DNA of 64,000 nt from Paroedura picta (Eukaryota; Chordata; Lepidosauria; Squamata; Gekkonidae), in assembly GCF_049243985.1 (NCBI RefSeq), contig NC_135374.1, forward strand, positions 73,297,934-73,361,933, written 5' to 3'. Shown here in pieces: positions 35,790 to 46,300 of this stretch (its first letter is position 1; the number at the start of each line of letters is the position of its first letter). The translations under genes and the position numbers were made by a program. The notes below the pieces were generated by a model, which had not been told where the DNA came from, made no database searches, and was given only the letters and a program-made list of their open reading frames with translations.

Positions 35790-37015
35790 GCCTACTGAGA
35801 CAGCACCCATCTCCCCTTAGGTAGATCACTGAAGAAAGACAACCCGAGGAATACCTGCTAATAAAGTTTCCATGAGGCTCTGAAAGATTCCTGGTGCCAC
35901 TGAGATTCCAAATTGAAGTTGTTTCACATGAAAAGTCTCTCTGGGTATAAAAATGTTTTAGGTATCTGCAGCCTGATAGGATTGAGAAAGGTCCAGTTTA
36001 GCAAACACCTCCCCTCCTGTTAGGATAGACAACAACTGGTTTTTGGCAGGCACCGGATATGGGTCTTGCTTTAGTGCCTTATTTACAGTACATATGTAAT
36101 CCCTAGAAATATGTACATTGCCATTGGGGTACACAGGACAATAGGGGTGATCCAGGTTGCACAAATTGCTGACTGTACAACATCTTGTGCAATCGATCTT
36201 TGATTTCAGGGTGAAAGGAACATTATCGACCTTCAAATACATAGGCATTATGATAGGCTTCATTTAAAAAGTCACTAGTGGACCTTTGTGTGCCCCTCAG
36301 TAACTACAAGTGGGAACTTAGGTGCCAGTACTTCCAGTATTATGTACTCCTTAAACACTGATTTCCATGGATATGAAGCAGTTTCTTTCCAGCAGACTTT
36401 TATGAATCTCTTTTGTAAGTAGTAAAAGGAATGTCTATCTGACATGTCCATAGCAAACATCTATGTCACAACTTGCAAAGAACTGAATAATCTGTTCATT
36501 GTAGTCACAAAAGTGACATTTTGTATAATTTGGGAGAATAATCCTGGAATAGTTGTGGAAATGTGTTGCTGCTTATGTGGAGTCAACTTCCATTTCACAC
36601 TTTTATAATCTTTGCTATAGAAATAAAAGGGCAGAGCCCTCCTGGGCAGAGTATGTGTCCGGACTCTGGGCCAATCAGGATGTGCACAGCAAAGCTGTGC
36701 GCGTCTTGATTGGCCCAGCCCCAATACTGCCCGCCCCCAACAACCCCAGCCAGGAGCGCTCTGGCAAACTTGCCACCATTGCACTCCTGGCCAGTTCATC
36801 ATAAGTTTTTATACTTAGTGCTGCAGGTGCCATCAACAGAATTAACAATAGGAGAGTTTTTCTCCACAGTCAATAAAATTGCATGCTTTTGCTCTGCCCC
36901 TTCAGTATTATTAGCTTGTAGATAGTAAGTTAATCTTTTTGCATAACAGTCCCAAAACATGGATTGACTTACATCAGGTTCTTCTATATGGTCCAGTGCA
37001 GCCATTTCTGTAGTG
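35790..37015 (-). mobile_element. Ty3/Gypsy LTR-retrotransposon fossil (gag-pol remnant)
   Basis: A broken, old copy. Minus-strand frames show a gag-like stretch at the high-coordinate end (RLTYYLQANNTE), then pol with DPYPVPAKNQLLSILTGGEV and AKLDLSQSYQ, the N-terminal reverse-transcriptase blocks of the Gypsy group, and RT-like text continuing towards 35800. No convincing LTRs were found, so it looks like an internal remnant. A GC-rich hairpin repeat (about 36625-36800) has inserted into it. It carries multiple breaks. Confidence 0.75.
36625..36800. repeat. Hairpin-bearing GC-rich repeat inside the Gypsy fossil
   Basis: Contains the hairpin 36666-36717: CTGGGCCAATCA ... TTGATTGGCCCAG with an inner GTGCACAGC/GCTGTGCGC stem. 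Its outer arms match the hairpin at 15186-15233, while the inner stem differs on both sides. Class unknown. Confidence 0.5.
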
Positions 37016-37122
37016 AGTCAGCTAGTCTGACCTCAACTTATTTACAGTTCTCTTATAATCCTGTACTGCCTTAAAATACCTATAAAATGTTCACAAAGTA
37101 ATCACGGTCTTTTACTCTAAGC

Positions 37123-37296
37123 CAGCGATCCCCAACCCCTTGTCCGTGAACCGGTACCAGACTGTAGATGAGTTATTACCTATTACCAGGCCGCAGCTCC
37201 AGGCTATTTGCCATCCCTTAAGACTAGCCCCCCCCCCCCCCGGGCCTCAGTAAAATTGTCAATTGTCACTGGTGATAAAAAGGTTGGGGACCACTG
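37123..37296. mobile_element. hAT-type MITE, internally shortened copy
   Basis: Ends CAGCGATCCCCAACCCCTT and GGTTGGGGACCACTG match the termini of the 25447-25812 element, in the opposite orientation (CCGGGCCTCAGTAAAATTGT is the reverse complement of the other copy's 5' body). A poly-C run lies inside. Flanking 8-mers no longer match, so it is older. Confidence 0.7.
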
Positions 37297-38138
37297 CAGC
37301 TACCCCATCAAGTGGCTGAGAGGATAAAATGGATGAGGGAGAATCATGGATCCTGTCATGAACTTCCTGGAGAAAGGTTGGGTTTATTATAATATATTTT
37401 ACTGTACTCTTTTGTTTCTTTTTACATTTTTTTTTACCAATGAGGCCATTTGAAAGGAAAAGGCATTCAAGAAGTAGTATTAAATGAATTGAATTTAGTT
37501 TGAAATTCAGCCAGTACACAGGATGTAAACTTCAAGTTTTGTAAGAACAATATTATATGGTTAGATTGTTGATGTCACTCTTATGGAAGAAACGATTCAT
37601 CATGTGGATGCAATAAATGGAGAAGGGTGGGTAAGAGAGGATGGTGAATCAAGTTATTGTATAAGTGCTGGGTGAAATAGGACATTGTTTTAGATATTTT
37701 TTCATAATTGTTGTTATTAAGTAGAAATAATATAATCCTGAAGATCTGACAAACTCTTCAAACCCTAGCAAATTTTAGAACAGGATTTTATGCAAAAGCA
37801 CCCACCACAAACATTCTCATGATTTCAGCATCAGTCTTACAATCTGTGCATGATTTGTTTTACCAAATACTGATCAATCAGCAAACTTAATCACATTTAG
37901 CTTGTGCATCTAACACCCTGCTATGTTTTTACTGGTATTCTGTTTCCATGTTTCTATCATTAAAATCAGTTCTCTTAAAATAAGTACCCCAAATAAGGTT
38001 TGTTGAGGAAAATGAGAAAATGAATTAGGAAACAAATGAACAAAAAAGTTAGATAAAGGGAATGAAACTATGTTAGTTGCAGTATATCTCCATGCTGGGC
38101 CAGTAATATTAGACCAGGAGCCATAATACACATGTTAA

Positions 38139-38265
38139 TGAACTTCCAATGTGCTTTTCAGCTGGATTTCCATGTGCGGAACAGGATAATCTAGTTCTAA
38201 AGTACATTGAAAGTGTGTTATCAAGTGTGTGCATAATGGGCCTAGGACTCTTGCGGTCAAATATA
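38139..38265. repeat. Foldback MITE-like repeat (copy A)
   Basis: Contains AATGTGCTTTTCAGCTGGAT, GTGCGGAACAGGATAATCT, GTACATTGAAAGTGTGTTAT and GCATAATGGGCCTAGG. The reverse complement of 60565-60655 gives the same order of blocks. The two halves are roughly inverted (AATGTGCTTTT ... GTACATTGAAAGTG), suggesting a hairpin-forming non-autonomous element. Confidence 0.55.
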
Positions 38266-39639
38266 GATTCTGGGAATGCTTAGCCTTAGAAAAAGACACT
38301 CTAGGTTGATATCTTCAGTACTGTAACTAGGGAGTAAATCTTGCAGAAATAAATGGCAATTACTTCTGTATAAATGTGCTGTTCCATGTCTGTCCCACCT
38401 CCATTTTCAATATGTACATGATTTTAGGCTGGTGTACCATATTAATAGAAAATAAAGTAAAAACAAAACATTTTACAGATACAAACTGAAATATAACCAT
38501 ACACCTCATGTTTCATCTTTCCTCAGCCAGCTCCAGTTCATATTCTATTACCTACTTTAAGCAGCAATTGCATGACCACCCACCTAACCCACACTCTCCT
38601 AATCTATTACCACTGCTGAGATGTTTCCCTGCTTTCAACCCTCTCCTGAGAACACAAAAACTATCACCCACACATTTTTTTCCTTCTCCCAGTTTTGGTC
38701 CTAATCTGCTCCCTGTGCTGGGCTCTAATGTGGAGATAAAATATGTGAATAGTTAGGGAGGAAAACTCAAGTAGGTCCCAGCTGCCTTAGGAGGCTTTTG
38801 GCAACAAAGGGCAGACGGGAGGGATGGGTGGGGATAATGGATCAGGAGTTAAGGAAGCCAGTATCTGGTTCCAATACTATGAGGAGCAAATTGAAACTAA
38901 ATGGTAGAAAATCATGCTTAAGGATATCTTTATGCATAAGTACTTCACTGAATCTATAGGGTGTCCAGATTTACTGGAGACAAACAGAACCAGGGATAGA
39001 GAACCTGGAACAAACAACAGAGAGCTGTGGCTGACTCAGGCCCTTCTCCAGAACTGAATTCTGGCCAGGGAGTGTGGTTTTTGGTCAGAAGACAGGAATT
39101 AGTACTTACTTGAAGACCTATTTTGTGTGTGTATGTGTGAGTGTGTGCTAAACTCCCTTCCATCATCAGACATTTCAGTGAATTCAGTTTTATACATCTT
39201 CTGCCACCTCACCCCTAAATACTCATTCCTTGGCGCACGGAAAACTCATTTCTGAGGATGCTACAAGATACTCTATGGAGAACTGGGCTCTTTCCTAACG
39301 TTTCTTTATATATAACAATAGACAGGGTGTATTATCTTCTCTGCTTAGATGAAACATAAGTGTGAGTGGAGCCTTGAAGAGGTGGCATATACATCTTCTA
39401 AATAAATACAGTAAATAGACCAAGGGTAAGATTGTCCACTTGGGGCATGGACTTTTCTCAGAATTACAGCTGACCGCCAGGCCAGGTAGATAATCTTTGA
39501 AGGAAAAGGCAGTTTTAGATGCCAACTGTGGAATCACATCCCTGCTGAGCCTCTTCTCCTCCTAAAACTCCATCTACGCACTGACCTTAAATTTCGCAGA
39601 ATTTCTCATGCCAGCATTGACAACCTGAACTGGTGATTA

Positions 39640-40390
39640 TCACCCGCGAATAGGTTGTCAGCTGCCTGTGTATAAGGACGAAAGCACCGAGAAGGTATTA
39701 AATGGGAACGCTCACGCTAGCAGATCGGAAATAAGGGCTGGGAGCAACCACTTGGTGGCAGAAGGGTGTGCCGAAGGAGAGCTGCAGGGCCGGCTTTCTC
39801 GAGTGGGAAACAGAAACAAAGCGTTTTGGGAGTTTGACAGCCTGGGCCCGTCTGGCGGGGAGGGCCGACTTCCCGTCCCAGGCGTGGCTCCTGGCTGACG
39901 GCAGCTGCAACTTCTTAGCGAGCCGCGGGAGAGTCGGCCGCAGTAGAGCCGGAGGCGACTGTACAAAGTGGTTTCCAGCCAGGGGCCGCCACAAGGCGTT
40001 TTGCAGCTCGGCCGTGGAGCACAATGTTGGCCCGCAGGTAAGGGCATTCCCGGCAGGCTTGCGGGCGGCCTTACTGCCAGGCCGGCCGGGTTGAGGCGCG
40101 ACGGAAACAGGGCGACGCGAAGAGAGCCAAGCAGGCAAGTGAGCGCACGGCTCCCGGGCCGAGTGCCAGCTTAACGTGCTGCTGCAGCTGCTGCTGATAG
40201 CCGTATATGAGCAGAGCCTCGGAAGCCGAAGTAGAGGGAGGAGGAAGAGGCCTCTTTTCAGTGCTAGGCCCGCCTCTCTGCGCTCCAGAGCAAGGGAGCT
40301 TTCGATTCCACGCCTTGTTTCAGGTGTGACGGAATCTCTTCTGGATCCCGCATCCACAGGTGACCGGGCCAGTCTGATGTAGCAGAAACC
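39640..40390 (+). promoter_or_regulatory. CpG-island promoter of ACOT9
   Basis: GC- and CpG-rich block around the short first coding exon, bounded by AT-rich DNA on both sides. No TATA box is evident upstream of the ATG. A long minus-strand open frame (39698-40357) runs through it, but its composition is that of stop-poor CpG-island DNA and it has no recognisable domain. Confidence 0.6.
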
Positions 40391-43300
40391 ATGTTTTTTT
40401 TTGGGGGGGAGGGTTAAAAATATTTACGTTTTTATAGTCTTCCATTTTGAATGAGATTCAAGGTTCACACAGTGAAAATGAGTGCAATAAACAGGATGAG
40501 ACATCCAGTAAGCAATGTAATAGCATTTTGTTGTTGTTATGTGCGAAGTCGTGTCCGACCCATCGCGACCCCATGGACAATGATCCTCCAGGCCTTCCTG
40601 TCCTCTACCATTCCCCGGAGTCCATTTAAGTTTGCACCTACTGCTTCAGTGACTCCATCCAGCCACCTCATTCTCTGTCGTCCCTTTCTTCTTTTACCCT
40701 CAATCGCTCCCAGCATTAGGCTCTTCTCCAGGGAGTAGGCTCTTCTCCAGGGAGTATAATAGCATTAGAATTGTAGAAATCTGAGACAAAGCTGAAGCAA
40801 AGCATAAATATTAACGTGACATGTTAAACAATGGAGACATTCCACAGCAGAACAAAATTTGAGTTACTTCAGACCAAAACAGCTACCCACTTGAATCTAT
40901 TCCATCATAGAATAATACAAACAGCACAATAGTATAAACTGCAATTCTTCCTTCCTTGAAGCATTCTGTTATAGTATAGCGCTGTTACTTATGTAAAAGT
41001 AACATTTCCACAATGGAAAAATGGGCAAATGAGAACAAGATGCAATTTAATAAAGACAAGTGTAAAGTTCTGCATCTGGGTCAGAAAAATGAAAAGCATG
41101 CCTACTGGATGGGGGATACGCTTCTAGGTAACACTGTGTGTGAACGAGACCTTGGGATACTTGTGGATTGTAAACTAAACATGAGCAGGCAGTGTGATGC
41201 AGCGGTAAAAAAGGCAAATGCCATTTTGGGCTGTATCAACAGGGGCATCACATCAAAATCACAAGATGTCATAGTCCCATTGTATACGGCACTGGTCAGA
41301 CCACACCTGGAGTACTGTGTGCAGTTCTGGAGGCCTCACTTCAAGAAGGATGTAGATAAAATTGAAAGGGTACAGAGGAGAACGACGAAGATGATCTGGG
41401 GCCAAGGGACCAAGCCCTATGAAGATAGGTTGGGGGACTTGAGAATGTTCAGCCTGGAGAAAAGGAGGTTGAGAGGGGACATGATAGCCTTCTTTAAGTA
41501 TTTGAAAGGTTGTCACTTGGAGGAGGGCAGGATGCTGTTTCTGTTGGCTGCAGAGGAGAAGACACCCAGTAATGGGTTTAAACTTCAACGATATAGGCTA
41601 GATATCAGGAAAAAAAAATTCACAGTCAGAATAGTTCAGCAGTGGAATAGGCTGCCTAAGAAGGTGATGAGCTCCCCCTCACTGGCAGTCTTCAAGCAAA
41701 GGTTGGATACACACTTTTCTTGGATGCTTTAGGATGCTTTGGGCTGATCCTGCGTTGAGCAGGGGGTTGGACTAGATGGCCTGTATGGCCCCTTCCAACT
41801 CTATGATTCTATGAAAATTGCTCTCCTGAACAATTTAGTTTTGCATAGGTTGAGGAGTGCCAAGAGAGTTGAAAGTTTCCTGACTTCATCAGGCAGGTCA
41901 ATCAATAAGGCGGGGGCTGCAACAGGAAGTTCCCCATTATTAGTAGAGAACTGCTGAGTCTCCTTCCCCCTCCCCCTTTACCTGCTCCTTTTGATCAATG
42001 TTGCATTCTCCTTATTATGTAGATGGTTTTCATTAAGCAAGACCAATCCTATCCTGGTGAGGATGCTGACTTCCACCACTAACAGCTCGAAACCTCTTCC
42101 TAACATGCATGAAGGTAAAGTAACCGGGTTATAGACACTAGGATATTATGATTAGAAGGCTCGGCCCATTTATGTGGAGAAGAAAAATGTCATAATTACA
42201 GTCATTGGTTTATTTTGTAATCTAGTACTAGTGGCAAAACTTTGCATGGAGAAACAATTTGGTCATTTTTTACTAGGCCTACAAGACTGTTTTGTGCTGC
42301 AAGTTGAATGATGGGGTAAAAATGTGATTGATATATACATGAAGTGGAGTAGAAGGGGAAAGAAAATACAATGATGGAAACTTGGTATCCTGCAGTTCTC
42401 TTATGTGTTTGAAAATATGAGGGAATATATTAACCCAGGCACAGAAATAAATGATTACCAGTACAGCAGAATTCAATTATATGCTAATGTGCAATTGCGT
42501 ATGCATGTCTGTATGTTTGTGATTGAGTGCAGAAGGACTAAACAAACAATCCTTTGTACAATTACACTGATAATCTAAATTGCTTTTTCTACTTCACAGG
42601 GCATTTACCCATTCATGTGAATAATGGTGTGTTGTGGTAACCTGTATGCATTTTAATATGGGTGTATGTCTGCTGCTGTCTTGCTTCTATCTGTCTTTGC
42701 TGGAGGGCTAATGAAAAATTTGCATTAGTATTTTTCTGGCAGCTATTCCGAGTCATCATTGTGGGTGGCACTAAATGGGTTTTCACTGCTAAGTAAATAA
42801 AGCATGTCTTATTAATCAAAATCTTATCTATGTATGTTTGCCGCAATTATTTATATTTACATTGAAATAGCTAAGTAGTACAGGAAAACTTATTTATACA
42901 GTTATGCTGAATCTAAAAGTCAGAAACCAAGCTTTGGCAAGCTAGCAATCCTGTGTCTCCCTTGACTTCCAAACCCACTGAAACAGTTCCAAACCCTTGG
43001 CTTTCAAACCCACTAAAATAGTTCTGCATGGCCTGTAAAAGGGCCACTCCCAGGCATTTGGTTGTGGTTGACTAAAGTTAAACAATGTTGACAGGGCTCC
43101 AGATCTCCCTCCCTTGAAACCATATGTTGACCAACCATGGGTCTGTTAGAATATTATTTCTCTGTTTATTGCTATTATTATTACTGTTAACTCTATTCAA
43201 TATAGTCATGGAGTTCTACGTACTGTTCTTTGTTTACATTCCATGTGAATCTTCCTGAGCCTTAGGGGAAGGCGGTATATAAATGTAATAAATAAATTAC

Positions 43301-46300
43301 CAGCTCTCCAAACTTCCATTGCATGTCCATTTCTTTTCTGCCAGTTATTTAAAATCCCTCCTGTTCATAGGCCCATGTATAGTTTTGCCCTGATCCTACT
43401 TTTGTCCTTGGTGACTCACTTTTTTCAGTTCTTTATCTCTGTTTCCTAGAATCTCTTCTTCAACTTATTGCTTACTTTCTCTTGCTTCCTTTCATCACCC
43501 TAGCCTCTCTAGGGGCAGGAACTTGTATTTATAACTTCTGTTGCTCTGTAAAATACCATGTATTTCCTATTTACAATAAAACATATAACGGATGGATGGG
43601 GACACTCTCTTCGGGAGCCCCTAGACATGGACTCCTTGGACCAATCATTATGAAACTTGGAGAGGCATCCAGGAATAGCCTCCTAGAGCTACCCTGAAAG
43701 GTTGGAGGCTCTACCACTAACTTCAAACCCCCCATGCCCCGGTAAAGGCTGGGATGCTGAAATTCCCATTATAGAATTTGGAGGAAGGGGATTGGCTACT
43801 TGGATTGATTGACAGGCAGAAGAGAGTTAGGTATAAGGTGCGTTGCTCTCTTCCACCATTTCCAGCAATGCATGTGAAGGGTAAGGAGTGCCAAACAGTG
43901 GCAGACAAGGCGAGACAGCAGAAAAGGTAAGGAATGGCTGGGAAGCGAGATAACATTTAGTGCTTTGCCATGCAGCTGGCAAAACACTATTTTTACTGAT
44001 GTGCAGAAATGCCGTCAGTAAGATACAATAAAGTCAATAGTTTCTTTTCTGACTGGATCAGGGAAAATGACTGAAATTCTAATCTTCGTATCCCTGCCAA
44101 GATTGTTTATAATACAGTGTTTTGATTGACTTTAAAAACCTTTTGGCTAGTCCAAAGCAGCTATAATTTTTCTTAAAAGGATTATTTCCCTAAAGAAATA
44201 TACAGGGATGGATTTTCCCCCTACACTGACATAGGCACCTTTATTAAGGAACATCCACAGATGTTTTCCATCTAGCCTGGTAGATATGCTTGCCTGGTTA
44301 TACTATGCAGTTTCAAAGAAATAAAGTGATTATTAGGCAAGATAAAGGAGAAATAACCAGAGTTCGGTACTTTGGGCCTTCTTTTACTGCAAGTTAGTAT
44401 TAACATTTTGGGAACAATAACAATACAAGATTATCATTTCTGGTGTCTCTTACTCTCTTTGTGAGGTCATGAAAATATGTTCCTTCTGTGGCAACACCGG
44501 CAAATTGTGTGGAAGTGAATGGGTACAGCATTCTCACCCTGTCTTCACCATGCTTACTACTGCCTCATTCTCCCCTTTTCCATCTGTATATTAGCACAAT
44601 GACAATTGTTCCAGCCTCCCCATGGACCAGCAATCCCCTACTTCCTCCCTTCCCAGCTGAGTTAGTGCAAAACTATACACCAGGTCAGCTGTAAAAGGGA
44701 GGGGAAGCCTGTTACAGGGCTAAATGTATGTAGGCTTAGCTTCTCCCTTCCTAGTAAGACTGCCAATCTCCAGGTGGTGGCTGGAAATTCCTGGTATTCC
44801 AACTGATATGACTGATCTGTCATCTCCAGGTGACAGATCAGTTATGGATAAAACGGCAGCTGTGTAAGGTGATTTGTATGGCACTATACTCCACTGAAGT
44901 CCCTCCCCCCCCTAGATTCCACCCTCCTCAGTCTCCTCCCCCAAGCGCCAGGTATTTCCCAACCTAGAACCAGCAACCTTACTTTCTAGACTGGTTTCAG
45001 GCAGACGCCATCCTACATATTCCTTGATAAGCTCAGTACTTGCTCATTATATCTTTTATTTTTTAGAAAACTTTATTCATTCACTCATAATGAGCAATCA
45101 GGAATTAAACTAACCTTTTTCTTGATTTACAGCTACTCTTGCATGATTTAGCTTAATCTGCTTCTTGAAATGGCTATCGCAACTTTTGGTCATAAGCAAC
45201 TTCATAGTACCCCCAATTTCAGTGTTTCTGACCAATCTTTGTTTTGTTTTAGTGCGAAACAAATTGAGGAGTATAGTGGGGGCATCTACCAATTGGAGGT
45301 AAATGGTGTACACAAGTGATACTTTACATTTTTGGTTACATCTTTGACAGTGCATAGGACTGCACTGTCAGTGAAGCAGCCTTGAAAGATGAAAGAAGAC
45401 ACCTCAGTATATCCTGCAGAAATATTATCATTTTTGTCTGGTACCACTGAAGACATTTGATTCCTCAGAGAGTGTTTCTTTTATCCATTTTGGACTGTTT
45501 TATCTTCAAATCATCATTTTCAATTTGATATCTTAGGCATTCGTTTGCTGGATATTTTAGATCTCTTTTTATTATAGCAAGCCACCTTGTTCTTGAAGAG
45601 AAAGATTTCTGAAGTAAATAATAATGGCTGAGATCCAAAGCACTGTGTATGGAGCTCAGCCACCCCAGTAAAGACTCTCCTGAGGGCCAAGAGACTCTTA
45701 GTAATGGCATATGAGTTCCAGTGGGAAAGGGAATCTGTAGAAATCATATCTTCCTTTTTCATGCGTGGAAATACCCTTTTGCCTCCTCAAAGAGAAGGCA
45801 CTGGTTCCAACCCAATAACAGCATCAAGTGCTCATAGCATATGTACGGTACCATAGTAGTCCTTTGAAAAATGCTATATTAAGAACAATATTACAGTGGC
45901 TTGCCTATGGTCACCAATGCCTTTGTGGCAGATCCAAGATTTGAATGAGTGACTTGGAGGCAGAGCTAGTGATTGTTTTATCTGGATAGCATGCCTTTAC
46001 TGCATTTCCTTTCCCTATTCCTCAAGCAGAGTTTTTGAGAATTTGTTGCCAGTTAGATTCTGATGATTTCCCTCTGGAATGATCTGATTTATTCCCTCCC
46101 ACACACAGAGATCATGTGCAAGCAATGGATGAAAGAAAAGCCTTGCATACACTCCTTGCTAAAAACCAAGCTGACCTGCCTCCTAGGAAAATGAGAGACA
46201 GCTATATAGAAGTTATCCTGCCTCTAGGAAGTCAGCCTGAAATAAGAGAAAAATATCTGAATGTCAACAACACTGTCAGGTACTGGCAGAGGTCTTTGTG

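Larger units (their letters stand above)
33940..39640. other. Intergenic region between the divergent SAT1 and ACOT9 promoters
   Basis: No gene is supported. It holds a copy of the 'ctccagg' repeat (34110-34290), LINE 3' tails (34290-34345, 35140-35330), a Ty3/Gypsy fossil (35790-37015), a reduced hAT MITE (37123-37296) and a foldback repeat (38139-38265). The stretches 34350-35140, 37300-38130 and 38270-39640 are AT-rich with nothing I recognise. Confidence 0.6.

Noticed and set aside
39698-40357. 219-codon minus-strand open frame over ACOT9 exon 1
   Set aside because: It lies wholly in a CpG island, has no recognisable domain, and conflicts with the plus-strand ACOT9 start. GC-rich DNA is stop-poor.
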